Below are positions 53,520-63,965 of a DNA stretch of 64,000 nucleotides, piece by piece. The stretch is taken from assembly GCA_026315105.1 (NCBI GenBank), contig CM048744.1, forward strand, positions 313,169,270 through 313,233,269, written 5' to 3'. Source of the stretch: Locusta migratoria. Lineage: Eukaryota; Arthropoda; Insecta; Orthoptera; Acrididae. Each line of letters starts with the position of its first letter. The stretch's first letter is position 1. Under the pieces are notes generated by a model. That model saw nothing but the letters and a program-made list of their open reading frames with translations, was not told where the DNA came from and searched no databases. Both the position numbers and the translations under genes were made by a program.

Positions 53520-53685
53520 GAAATAAATCACGATTTGCGATCAGTTATGGCTTCACTGTACTAGGTTTAGATGGAATACCAAAGTTTGGCGAATGAAAAT
53601 TTGTGCCCGGCCGGGCCACTCTTTGGTATTTCATCTAAACCTACTAGAGTGAAGCCATAACTGATCGAAAATCGCGATTTATTTC
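53520..53685. repeat. Short foldback (hairpin) element
   Basis: Arms 53520-53584 and 53621-53685 are about 65 bp inverted copies (GAAATAAATCACGATTTGCG.. and its complement) with a loop of 36 bp containing GCCCGGCCGGGC. Probably a MITE-like unit. Confidence 0.7.
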
Positions 53686-53741
53686 ATCCTTTGAACGCAA
53701 AACTCGTCAAATATATATGGTGTCCCACTCAACACTTTTAC

Positions 53742-54428
53742 TCAAGGTATCTCTGTAACTACACGAGATATTGAAAAACGGCTTCTACATCTACATACAT
53801 ACACCGCAATCCACCGTAAGGTCTGTGGCGGAGGGTACACTGTACCACTACTATTCCCCTCCACTCCCAAATAGAACGAGGAAAAAAAGATTTCTCTTAT
53901 CTTATCTTGGTGATCATTACGTGAAATGTAAGTAGGCGGCAGCAAGATCGTACTACACTCGGCTTCCAATTCCGGCCCTCTAAATTTACTTAACAGAAAT
54001 TCACGAAAAGAACGTCGTCTTTCTTCCAGCGATCCCCAATTGAGTTGCCGGAGCATTTCCGTGACACTCGCGCATTGGTCGAACCTACCGGTAACAAATC
54101 TAGCTGCTCGCCTCTGAACCGCCTCTATGTCTTCCTTCAAACCGATCTGCTGCGGGTCCCAAATACTTGAGCAATACTCAAGACGTGGTCGTACAAGCGT
54201 TTTATACGCGGTCTCCTCTACAGGTGAAGTACATCTTCCCAAAATTCTCCCAATAAACCGAAGTCGGCTGTCTGCCTTACTCACAACTGTCCTTACATGC
54301 TCGTTCCATTTCATATCGCTCTGCAATGTTACGCCTAGATATTTGAACGACGCGACAGCATCAAGAGGCTCACTAATAATGCTGTATTCGAACATTATGG
54401 GATTGTTTTTCTTACTCATGCGCATCAC
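53742..54428 (-). pseudogene. LINE RT thumb and C-terminal part
   Basis: FKYLGVTLQSDMKWNEHVRT at about 28, EAVQRRAARFVTGRFDQCAS about 107 and REFLLSKFRGPELEAECSTI. A deletion relative to the 8131 copy removes the ISEWN end and runs the frame into the 3' tail. Preceded by the palm part at 54486. Confidence 0.78.
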
Positions 54429-54485
54429 CTTACAATTTTCTACATTGAGGGCTAGCAGTCAACTAGAAATTTCGTCTAAGTCATC

Positions 54486-55262
54486 CTATATGTTATTACA
54501 ATCAATTATAGACGACACCCTCCCATACACCACAGCATCATCAGCAAACAGCCGCAAATTACAACTTACTCTGTCCATCAGATGATTTATATAGATAGAT
54601 AATAATAGCGGTCCTATCACACTCCCCTGCGGCACACCTGACGATACACTCGTCTCTGATGAACTCTCGCACTCGAGAACAACGTACTGTGTTCTGCTAC
54701 TTAGGAAGTCTTCCAGCCAGTCACAAATCTGTGAACCTATTCCATACGCTCGTATCTTCCTTAGCAGTCTGCAGTGTGGCACTGCGTCAAACGCCTTTTT
54801 GAAGTCGAGAAAAACAGAATCCACCTGTTGCCCTTGATCCATGGCTCGCAAGATGTCATGTGAGAAAAGGACAAGATGAGTTTCACATGAACGATGTTTC
54901 CTAAACCCGTGCTGATTCATAGAAAGAACCTTTCCCGTTTCAAGGAAATTTACACTATTCGAACTGAGAATATGCTCAAAAATTATACAAGAAACTGATG
55001 TCAACGATATTGGCCTGTAATTGTATGGGTCAGTTCTCTTTCCTTTCTTATACACGGGAGTCACCTGCGCTTTTTTCCAACTACTAGGAACTTTGCGCTG
55101 AATTAAAGATTCGCAAAAAATGCAAGCTAAGTAAGAGACCAATGCCGTAGAATACTCTTTGTAAAACCGAACTGGTATTCCATCCGGACCAGAAGACTTT
55201 TTAATATTTAGCTCTCTCAGCTGCTTCTCTACACCGGAAATACCTATTACTATGTCCTCCAT
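54486..55262 (-). pseudogene. LINE RT fingers and palm
   Basis: Begins with IGISGVEKQLRELNIKKSSG then PDGIPVRFYK, the K.PGPDGI motif at the start of RT. NYRPISLTSV is near 85, FLDFKKAFDAVPHCRLLRKI about 155, SSGVPQGSVIGPLLLSIYIN about 211 and RLFADDAVVYGRV about 239 with catalytic aspartates present. Here GVPQGS is intact where the 8693 copy has GVPPGS. The frame ends at about 54486 just after the palm. Confidence 0.8.
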
Positions 55263-55544
55263 TTCGGAATTAGTACATTGATCAAATGATGGTACATTTG
55301 TGCGGCCCTCCTGCGTGAAAGATTTCTTAACTTAAATTTAGAATTTCAGCTTTCCTTTTGCTTTCTTCTGGTAGTGCCCCAGAATGATCAACAAGTGACT
55401 GAATAGCGGGCTTTGACCCGCTTATCGATTTTACATAGGTCCAAATTTTTTTCGGGTTCTAGGAAAGATCTTTTGCTAAGGTATGGCTGTGGTAATTATT
55501 GTATGCTTCCCGCATCGTTCTTTTTATAGACGCACGAATCTCTA

Positions 55545-55760
55545 TTAACTTTTGCTGTCATCATTTGTGTGTTCTTTTTTGAACCGAGAGTTCAACAATC
55601 TTTGCTTTCTCAGTAGCTTTCTAACATTATTATTATACCACGGTGGATATTTTCCATCCTTAATCGATTTCACAGGCACATATATCTCTAATCCGTTATG
55701 TACAATGCATTTAAATTCAGTCCGCAATTCCTCTACATCCATTGTACCGGAACTAAACAA
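55545..55760 (-). pseudogene. LINE linker between endonuclease and RT
   Basis: Minus strand: SIKDGKYPPWYNNNVRKLLR then KQRLLNSRFKKEH, the PPW....R..L..K...Y..YK linker pattern of CR1-like ORF2. It lies between the SDHD box near 55850 and the RT at 55262, in a shifted frame. Confidence 0.65.
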
Positions 55761-55984
55761 TGTCCTAAGAATTGCTTATCGGCTCTTCCTAACAATAACA
55801 TGCTCCTAGCCTTCTTGATTGGTTTATGAACTTTGATCACCATCGACGCTATGACGATATCATGGTCACTAATTCCTGTCTCTACACGGTCATGAACGTA
55901 CGGCAGGGGCTTATGAAAGTAGGTACTATGAATTAGTCTAAAACGTAAAGAAATATTATTTTCAACACAAACTTATGTTTTTTT

Positions 55985-56370
55985 TTTTTTTTAATGGATA
56001 CCCATATTATTTCTTAAGCAATAGAGAGAATGAAAAATCACAAAAAGAATAGCTTTGGTGGCATTGCGATGCGACAATTACATCCGGAAAAACTGCGAAG
56101 CGAAGTTGACGTTTGAAATACACGAGGCGCGCTGCTAGCGCGTGTCCGAAATTCAACCTTGAGTTTCGCTGCTAAGTTATTAAAACTTTCATCTCTTCGC
56201 GGCCAGATATAAAAACTACATAGGAGCATAAATTGTGCTCTCTTTCATATTGAAAAAAAATTGGATTAAATCATAATTAGAAACGTTTTTGCTATCTATT
56301 AATGATAAGTCACCGATGGATATTTAAAACCACGACTAGCCATCCAAAATAAAGCACCTATAAGGGCCGG
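55985..56370. other. No recognisable gene
   Basis: T-rich run at about 55978-55995, then DNA with no match. A frame on the minus strand (56038-56229) has no motif. Confidence 0.5.
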
Positions 56371-56404
56371 AGATATTGCCGCGAGAGACCACGAACACCA
56401 ACTG

Positions 56405-56476
56405 CCGGTGTGGCGCTGGGGATAGCGTCACGGACTGCAGAGCATAAGGTCGCCGGTTCAATCCCGCCCACCGGCA
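56405..56476 (+). repeat. tRNA-like segment within the LTR
   Basis: TGTGGCGCTGGGGATAGCG is box A-like and CCGGTTCAATCCC (56453-56465) is box B-like, with a plausible tRNA-sized spacing. The same segment is in the 3' LTR (about 61736-61805), where GGTTCAATCCC is unchanged. Confidence 0.55.
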
Positions 56477-56598
56477 AAAACTTATTTCTTTGTAATTGAC
56501 AATTCCAGAACGTTCTACATCTTTCTTATGTTCACTTGTAAATTCTACTTGTTTCTTATGTTAACTGTTCTTCTAATTTCTGGTAAATTCTGTCTGTG

Positions 56599-56606
56599 TA
56601 TAAATA
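56599..56606 (+). promoter_or_regulatory. LTR TATA box
   Basis: TATAAATA, duplicated at 61928-61935 in the 3' LTR. AATAAA follows 53 bp downstream of it. Confidence 0.55.
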
Positions 56607-56735
56607 GCAGAGCACTCTGCCTGAGAGGCAGTCAGTGCTGCGTGTACGTTGAGTTCGTAATAAACGTGCTTTCAGTAAAAGTGCTGTGTTTAGTTGCTTT
56701 CGAAGTCAAGCCTGCTCCTATTGCAACGCGACATT

Positions 56736-56758
56736 GTTTGGTGGAGGCGCCGGGTACA
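56736..56758 (+). promoter_or_regulatory. Putative primer binding site
   Basis: TTTGGTGGAGGCGCCGGGTA lies 2-3 bp after the 5' LTR. It begins with TGG, complementary to a tRNA 3' CCA end. The tRNA was not identified. Confidence 0.4.
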
Positions 56759-56759
56759 C

Positions 56760-58107
56760 TGTGCAACAGCTGCATCACCGTGGCTCCGATTAGGCAACGT
56801 AAAAGCCGTCGCTTACATGGGCTGGAACCGGAATACAAGGGATACACCGAGTACGTCCTTCCAAGAGTCCGTATCATCAGACGAACTATGGAAACGAAAC
56901 CAGCAGTAAGCCAGTTACACATCAGGCACCCGTCTGTGTTCTCTGGAGACGCTAAAAGGGTTCGACCGAGTCGCCAAGTACAACGGGTGGGATCATACGG
57001 TGTGCTTGGCCAACGTTTACTTCTATCTGGACGGAACAGCCCAGCCATGGTTCGAGAACAACGAAGACAAGTTGAATGACTGGGAGACGTTCCGGGAGGA
57101 ACTTAAGAAGACGTTTGGAGACCGCCAGCGATAAATCCGCTCAGCGGAAGAACAACTGAAGAACCGGGCCCAACGACATGGTGAGCCGACACAATCGTAC
57201 ATAGAGTGTTTTGGCCCTGTGTAACGTAGTCAATCCGAACATGACTGAAGCGGACAAAATCACGCACCTGATGAAGTGAATTGCAGAAGATATGTACCAA
57301 GCTCTTCTGATAAAAGACGTCGCTACGACAGAAGAGCTCATCAAGTGGTGCCAGCGTAGACTGCCAAATGTAGTCCCTATGGCCGTTGTAGAAGACCAGC
57401 AGGACTTGGCTTCTCTCATACGACAAATCGTGAGAGAAGAATTACAGCAGTGCATGGCAGCCGGGAATATTGGACCGAGCGAGCATCAGATTATGGCCAT
57501 GGATGTGAGCCCTGTAAGTCGCGAGGTAGCCGACGACGCTGAGGACGAGGTATTTCAAACCTTAGCTCCTGTCTGCCCCGTCAATCGCATCCGACGTGAA
57601 GAATGGCGTCGCCCTGCTATGACTTACGCTGCAGCCGCCAAACGGCAGCCCATGAACCGAACGACGCGACCACAGCCAACTCCCCCGGTAACTATGACGC
57701 CCCGCAGAAGAACAGACGTCTGGAGGACAGAAGACAACACACCACTGTGTTTCCACGGTGGACGCCCTGGACATGTCGTACGCTACTGCAGAGAGAGGAG
57801 GCGAGTATTCGATGATTATTTTGCCGCAAGACGTCAGCCGTCGGAGCAGTTCTATCCAAGGCAGTCACCTGCTGATGAGTTCAGTCGACCTATGGGAAGA
57901 AGCCTATCGCCGTACCCTAGACGAGGTCGCTCCCCGACGCGCCGCGGCCGTTCACTGGCACCGTACAGAGGTACCAGCCGCTCCCCTAGCCGCCGCGCCC
58001 AGGAAAACGAAGCGAGGCGCCCATCTTCGGAGGTGAGGCCGCCGCAGATGAAAATCCTCCATGGACGACAGTCGCCAAGATGTCAGGAAATCTCATCGAC
58101 GTCATGA
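56760..58107 (+). pseudogene. Gypsy gag, broken
   Basis: A capsid-like segment (FDRVAKYNGWDHT.. and later EELKKTFGD near 57085-57120) is readable only across different frames, with stops near 57131, 57224 and 57279. The distal part is open from 57292 to 58107. It has LPNVVP, an acidic stretch, an Arg/Ser-rich tail and a zinc-knuckle relic, CFHGGRPGHVVRYC (near 57750-57790), where the second Cys of the usual CX2CX4HX4C is Gly. Gag forms the particle and binds RNA. The lesions make this copy defective. Confidence 0.8.
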
Positions 58108-58700
58108 TCGACGGCCAACCTGTCCGGGCACTTGTTGATTCAGGAGCCTCTTTTTCTGTATTATCGGATAATTACCGCCGCACACTAAAGAAGACAATGT
58201 TCTGTGATACGGGAGCAACTGTGTTGAAGGTCGCGAATGGAAAGTACATCCATCCAGCGGGAACGTGTGTCGCAAGAATAACCATCAACAACAGGACGCA
58301 GCGGTTTGAATTTGTCGTGTTAACAGAATGTAGGCACAATGTCATCCTCGGATGGGACTTCCTTCAGGCATCCCAAGCTATCATTGACTGTGGAAGATCT
58401 GAGCTGCAAATTGAAGAAGTTGTTCCGCGAGGTACACGTAATACAGAATTTTCTGGGAAGTTATTCGTCGTTGACAATGTGACGATACCGCCGTTGACAA
58501 TGAGAAGAGTTGCAGTCACAAACACAGAACAGCGATTAAACTGTGAAGTTCTTGTTGATAGTAAAAAGTTTATCAGGCTCACAAAAGAAATTTACATACC
58601 AGCGGCTATCATAAGCATTACCGGTGGTCAAGGAGAAATTTGGATCACAAATTGTCACGAGCAGTCACAACTTATCCCAAGGGAATGTGTATCGGGACAG
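58080..58700 (+). pseudogene. Gypsy protease
   Basis: Overlaps the end of gag by 28 bp in a different frame, as in elements that use frameshifting. VRALVDSGASFSVLS (about 58120-58160) holds the D-S/T-G catalytic triplet as DSG, and ILGWDFL near 58345 is the C-terminal hydrophobic motif of aspartic proteases. The frame runs on to 58805, but homologous protein continues in another frame from about 58690, marking a lesion. Confidence 0.82.
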
Positions 58701-60091
58701 CTGAACCAATCCAGGACGATGAGCTCAACGTCATCAATGAAGACCCATGCCCTGCTATTAGTACAGACAACACGCTGGAGGAAACAAACGTGGAACTGCC
58801 AATAGGATCTGGACTGACCAAGGAACAACGCCAGCGGGTGTTAGGTATACTACGCCAATTTCCGGGTGCATTCACACCTCAGCAGGGGAAAAGTCAAACG
58901 AAACGGCCCACGATAAAGCACCGTATCAATACTGGGGATCATCCGCCAATTAGCCAGCGTTCGTATAGAGTGTCGCCAGCTGAAAGACGGATAATTCGGG
59001 AGGAAGTGGAGAAGATGTTGCGAGATGACATTATTCAACCTTCGGAGAGTCCTTGGTCGTCTCCGGTGGTCCTCGTAAAGAAGAAGGATGGCACGTGGCG
59101 ATTCTGTGTCGACTATCGGCGGCTGAACAGAATCACAAAGAAAGATGTCTACCGATTGCCGCGTATTGATGACACCTTAGACTGCTTGGAAGGAGCTACA
59201 TACTTCTCAACTATGGACATGCAGACAGGTTACTGGCAAATCGAGGTTGACGAAGCTGACAGGGATAAGACGGCTTTTATTACACCTGACGGCCTCTATG
59301 AATTTAAAGTAATGCCATTTGGATTATGTAATGCTCCAGCTACATTCGAACGCATGATGGACAACTTGCTTCGATACCTTAAGTGGACGACATGTCTGTG
59401 TTATTTAGATGACATTGTCGTTTTCTCTAAAACATTTGAAGAACATCTGAGTCGCCTGTCAACTGTGTTGAAGTGTGTTCAGGCTGCAGGTCTCCGCCTC
59501 AATCCAAAGAAGTGCCTCTTCGTCGCCAAAGAGATAAAAATGCTGGGGCACCTAGTTAACGGAGATGGTGTCCGTCCTGTTCCAGGTAAAGTAAGGGCAG
59601 TCACAGAATTTCCAACTCCTCAGCACATTCGTGATGTGAGAAGTTTTCTCGGGCTGTGCTCATACTACCGACGTTTAATAAAAGGATTTTGTAACAAGGA
59701 ACGTCCATTACAAGAACTTCTGCAGGGAGACGCCAAATTTTACTGGTATGAGACAAAAGAAAGAGCTTTCCGAGCACTTAACGAGGTTCTAACTTCTGCA
59801 CCAGTACTAGCCTTGTACGACGAGAATGCAGAAACGGAACTTCACACAGACGCCAGTGGCTATGGGATTGGTGCAGTGCTTGTACAAGTTCAGGAAGGTG
59901 CCGAAAAAGTGATAACCTATGCGGCAGGAGTACTCTCAAAGTCCGAGATAAACAACTCTACAACTGAAAAAGAATGTCTCGCGGTTATCTGGGCTATCAA
60001 CAAGTTCCGGCCATATTTATTCGGCAAACCATTTACCGTCATGACAGACCACCATTCTTTGTGTTGGCTGACTAGCTTGAAGGATCCATAG
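58640..60091 (+). pseudogene. Gypsy reverse transcriptase and RNase H
   Basis: A 483-codon frame that begins to match the family at about residue 16. WSSPVVLVKKKDGTWRFCVD lies about 142-161, FSTMDMQTGYWQI about 190 (first catalytic D), KVMPFGLCNAPATFERMMD about 227, and YLDDIVVF at 59402 with the catalytic DD. RNase H starts with ETELHTDASGYGIGAVLVQ (about 397-415) and continues to EKECLAVIWAINKFRPYLFG. It stops at LKDP just short of the RNase H end because of an indel near 60090. The active-site residues of RT look intact. Confidence 0.9.
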
Positions 60092-60138
60092 GTGGACTAG
60101 CAAGATGGGCACTAAGACTCCAAGAGTACGATGCCACA

Positions 60139-61671
60139 GTGGTATTCAAGAACGGGCGCAAACACAAGGATGCCGACTGCCTTTCGAGCAATCCATTAGT
60201 GGAACACAACAGCATTAATGACATTTCAGCTCTCACTAAATTAGATGACGTTAGAGCTGACCAGAGGGAAGCTCCAACATTATTAAAAATGATAGAGGCC
60301 TTGGAGAAAGGAGAACCGACCAATGGAGAGTTCCAACTTATAAACGGAACATTGTACAAGAGTAACTACGATCCACTGGGCCCCAAATGGCTACTTGTTG
60401 TTCCAGCTCATCTCCAGCCAGCTATTCTCAAATATTTCCATGATGCTCCAATATCCGGTCGTCTGGGATTCGTGAAGACCCTAGACAGAATCAGACGCAG
60501 ATATTACTGGAAAGGTCTCTACCGATCTGTCAAGCACTATGTGAGTCACTGTAAAGGGTGCCATCGACGGAAGCATGTGCCGCAATTACCTCCAGAGCAT
60601 CTTGTACCCATTCCGCCGGCAGCAGCTCCATTCCACCGCGTTAGGATCCATCTTTTAGGAAGGTTCCCGAAGTCGACAACCGGTAAGCGTTGGATAATAG
60701 TCTGCACTGACTACCTCACACGCTACGCTGTCAGCAAACCTGTGCCGACTGCAGAAGATCCAGAGATCGCAAAATTCCTTGTAGAAGACATTATGTTGAA
60801 GCATGTAGCACCACGTGTCATGATATCTGATCGTGGAAAAGTATTCCAGTCAAAACTAGTATCAGAGGTAATGTCACGGTGCAACATTGTCCACAGAATG
60901 ACAACCGCATACCATCCTCAGACAAACGGTCTTACGGAACGTTTTAACAAAAAGTTAGCCGACATGCTGTCGATGTACGTCGATGTTGAGCAGAAGGATT
61001 GGGATACAATTCTGCTAGTCGTGACATTTGCTTACAATACCGCAAGACAAGACACCACAGGCTTCACTCCGTTTTTCCTTCTCCATGGCCGTGAAGCTGA
61101 GACGACAATGGATACACTGTTCCCGTTCCAACCGGACGACACCCAGGATGACTATGTTAAACAGCTCATCACCAGGGTCGAAGAAGCAAGTCAGCTGGCT
61201 CGCATACGGACACTGGACGCCCAGGAGAAGGACCGTCAGCGGTACAACGACAAGCACCGACCTGTTGTGTACAGCCCAGGAGATCTGGTATGGATTTTTA
61301 CCCCTGTACGGAAGGTTGGACTGTCAGAAAAGTTATTGAAGCGATACTTTGGTCCGTATCGTGTCATACGCCGCCTGTCAGACGTCACATACGAAGTTGA
61401 GGATTATGAGCCGTCGTCGAAACGTCAAAAACGAAGAGACATTGTTCACGTCCTGCGCATGAAGCCTTACTACGATCCTGAAGAGCAGGTAGACGACAAT
61501 GGCTTCTTGTTCAAGGACTTTAAGGACGGTAATGTTCGTGATGAAGCCTCGACAGGAACGTCTGTCGTCGATAATCGCGGAGATGGGAAGGATTCTCTTG
61601 AACTGTCATACAGAGGACCCATGACACGGTTAAGATCCAGGACATTGCAGCTGCCTCCACAGGGATCTTAA
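60139..61671 (+). pseudogene. Gypsy integrase
   Basis: Begins after the frameshift near 60090, with HKDADCLS of the RNase H/connector at the start. The zinc-binding region reads YFHDAPISGRLGFVKT and then HCKGCHRRKH. The second His of HHCC is Arg here. The catalytic core has D in IIVCTDYLTRY (about 60705), D in MISDRGKVFQ (about 60829) and E in QTNGLTERFNK (about 60939). A GPY/F-like segment, FGPYRVIRRLSDVTYEVEDY (about 61349-61410), is near the end. The 510-codon frame is otherwise open to TAA at 61669-61671. Confidence 0.9.
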
Positions 61672-61705
61672 CAGCGGGTCGCTGTTTCTCCAGGAGAGGG
61701 AGCAA

Positions 61706-62062
61706 TGCCGCGAGAGACTACGAACACGAACTGCAGGCGTGGCGCAGGGGATAGCGTCACGGGCTGCGGAGCGTAAGGTCGCCGGTTCAATCCCGCCCAC
61801 CGGCAAAAACTTATTTCTTTATAATTGACAATTCCAGAAGGTTCTACATCTTTCTTATGTTCACTTGTAAATTCTACTTGTTTCTTATGTTAACTGTTCT
61901 TCTAATTTCTGGTAAATTCTGTCTATGTATAAATAGCAGAGCACTCTGCCTGAGAGGCAGTCAGTGCTGCGTGTATGTTGAGTTCGTAATAAACGTGCTT
62001 TCAGTATAAGTGTTGTGTTTAGTTGCCTTCGAAGTCAAGCCTACTTCCATTGCAACGTGACA
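61706..62062 (+). repeat. 3' LTR
   Basis: TGCCGCGAGAGACT..CAACGTGACA, same 357-bp length as the 5' LTR with no indel found. A purine-rich run, AGGAGAGGGAGCAA (61692-61705), just upstream is the likely polypurine tract. Confidence 0.92.
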
Positions 62063-63290
62063 ATATCACAGCCAAATGTATTCGAGAAATAACACGTTCT
62101 GCATGGAATACATGATTAAAAAGGAAGCCCCATGTGAAGTGAGACGATGACAAAGTCAGTATTGAGTGTTGCCGACATTGCTGGCTATAACCGCTCTTAC
62201 ACGCCTCGGCACTGAATCAAAGAGGTTCTAGGTGTGTGGACTGGGTATATCAGTCCATGCTGCTTCCACATATTGTCAAAGTTGATGTAGTGTAGCAGCG
62301 GGTGGCGTATCTCTGGCCACTCGCTCCACAATCATCGATATGATGTTTTCGATAGTCGAGAGATCGGGAGGTCAGGCAGCAATGCTAACCGATGAGCGAA
62401 GAAGAAGTCTAGAACATAGCGAGTCGCATGTTTGCATGTATTATTATGGCCGTCGCCAAGTCCAGACGAATGGGAGGAAAACACGCTACAACAGTACAGG
62501 TATGTAAGATATGTCTTACTAAACCTGTATTGCAGTGTCTCAGTATATTAACAAAGTTTGAACGACAAAACGGAGATTACGCCCGCGCGAATCGATAAAT
62601 TTCTTTTGCAGAAAATGTCAGTTGGGCTGAAATTAGTTTTGAGCTAATGCCACTATTTTTGTGTGCTCCGTTCTGCTTTACGGACAAAAACTGTTTTTCT
62701 GGGACGTTTCTGAAGCGTGTCACTTTTACGCTCAGAATTTATAGGAATTGGTTCAAACTTTTGACGAAGGCAGATAAGTAGATAAATTCAAATGATTTTT
62801 TTTATTCAAGTATCAGTATAGGTTGCGTCACTTTAAAGTGTGAAGTGCAGAGCAGTCATGTGGACGTAGATATTTTGCGGCAAATTCGTCCTTTCGCAAA
62901 GGATATTATTTTCCAAGGAAAGGCTGTCAGACTGATATACAGTGGCATTTGGTCTATAGGTATCTCGAAATAATATCTCAGATATCGCTGTACATATAGT
63001 GCTTCATTGGATTGGTTGTTGACAATACTGATTCATTCAAAATTCTGTATACTATTTAAGACCCATACTTTCATGTGGACAGTTAAATAAATAATAAAAA
63101 TATCACACTGCAGGTTTTCTGTAAGAAAACCACAATTTCGCGTGTTGATTTGCTCCAGTCAATCTTAATGCTATTCAAGGACATTGAACTCTGTAAGAAT
63201 TGTGAACTCATATGCAGCTTTTTCCCATTTACGACGTGGTTATTAGTGTCACAGCAAAGCTGTTACTGTTTTGTTCGGATAGTGCACCTC
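62063..63290. other. No supported gene
   Basis: The first 430 bp (62080-62510) look like a spread repeat, with a phrase such as GCCTCGGCACTGAATCAAAG, but I could not assign it. The rest is AT-rich without signals. Confidence 0.4.
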
Positions 63291-63294
63291 AGTC

Positions 63295-63380
63295 GCACAG
63301 TGGGTGCCGTGGCTTAGTGCGCCCGGTCAGGGGGCTAAATTCCCTCTGTAAAAAAAAAATAAAATAAAAAACATATATAA
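63295..63380 (+). mobile_element. SINE fragment (same family as 23310)
   Basis: GTGGCTTAGTGCGCCCGGTC, AGGGGGCTAAATTCCCTCTG then an A-rich run. The CGCCCGGTCAG.GGGCT core is shared with the minus strand at 23450-23310. Confidence 0.55.
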
Positions 63381-63399
63381 ATGAAACTGAACCAACGAC

Positions 63400-63860
63400 C
63401 GCAGGAAAAAAAGTGGTATAGTGCCAGACTGCAAATCCAAAGATCGCGTGTTCGATCTCCGCCACGTCCTGGGATTTTTATCTTACCCTTATCTTACCCT
63501 TTCCACTTCTTTCCCCTCTGGTAGTACTGCTCATATGAAAAATACCGAGTAGCACCGTGGTTCGGAACCCACGTTAAACTGTAGGTCCCCCTATAACTGG
63601 CTGGGTAAGTCAGTTCGAAGGTCGGAGGAAGGTAACGGCATACCACCCCCAAACAGGACTCTGCCTACTAAAGCACTGTGGTGTTCAAATCAATCTTCGG
63701 ATTGTTGACTGCTTTACCTTTTTTAGGCGACGGAAATTGAACAAGTCCTTTCAAAAGAATTATCCAGGCATTTGCCTAAAGCTAGATGGCCGTACACGGA
63801 TTTGAACCGACATCCTCCTGCCTGCGAGTCCAGTCCTTTTGACAACCTCGCTCGGTGAAA
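63400..63860 (+). mobile_element. SINE-like element with tRNA-like ends
   Basis: The head GGTATAGTGCCAGACTGCAA and box B-like GTGTTCGATCTCC (63448-63460) are on the plus strand. A body containing GGTAAGTCAGTTCGAAGGTC follows. An inverted tRNA-like module (minus strand GAGCGAGGTTGTCAAAAGGA, GGTTCAAATCC) is at about 63785-63860. It could be one composite element or two adjacent ones. Confidence 0.5.
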
Positions 63861-63965
63861 ATGATTTGCGTGTGTGCACATCTATATCTTGCATTAATAA
63901 TTCTTCTAGCGACTCAGTCTTCGTGTTATTTCAGTGTTCAGCATTGAATAATGAACCTCGGGCGA

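Larger units (their letters stand above)
53773..55925 (-). mobile_element. CR1-like LINE, second copy, longer
   Basis: Same family as 8058-9752, 3' end at about 53773. It extends further upstream and includes the end of the endonuclease: minus strand near 55880-55830 reads GISDHDIVIASMVIKVHKPI, in which SDHD.V is the catalytic endonuclease box. 55985-56370 beyond it holds a T-rich run and nothing recognised. Confidence 0.82.
56377..56733 (+). repeat. 5' LTR
   Basis: TGCCGCGAGAGAC..CAACGCGACA. Contains a tRNA-like segment near its start (see 56405), TATAAATA at 56599 and AATAAA at 56659, consistent with U3 promoter and R/U5 polyadenylation signals. Confidence 0.92.
56377..62062 (+). mobile_element. 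Gypsy (Metaviridae) LTR retrotransposon, 5.69 kb
   Basis: Two direct LTRs of 357 bp flank gag-pro-RT-RNase H-integrase in Gypsy order. Flanking ATAT at 56373-56376 and 62063-62066 is a 4-bp target-site duplication. The LTRs differ at about 19 positions by eye, roughly 5 percent. Coding frames are broken, so this copy cannot act on its own. No env-like frame follows integrase. Confidence 0.93.

Noticed and set aside
57562..58036. Additional frames over gag in other phases
   Set aside because: Shadows of the gag frame 57292-58107, which carries the zinc-knuckle relic and the Arg/Ser tail.
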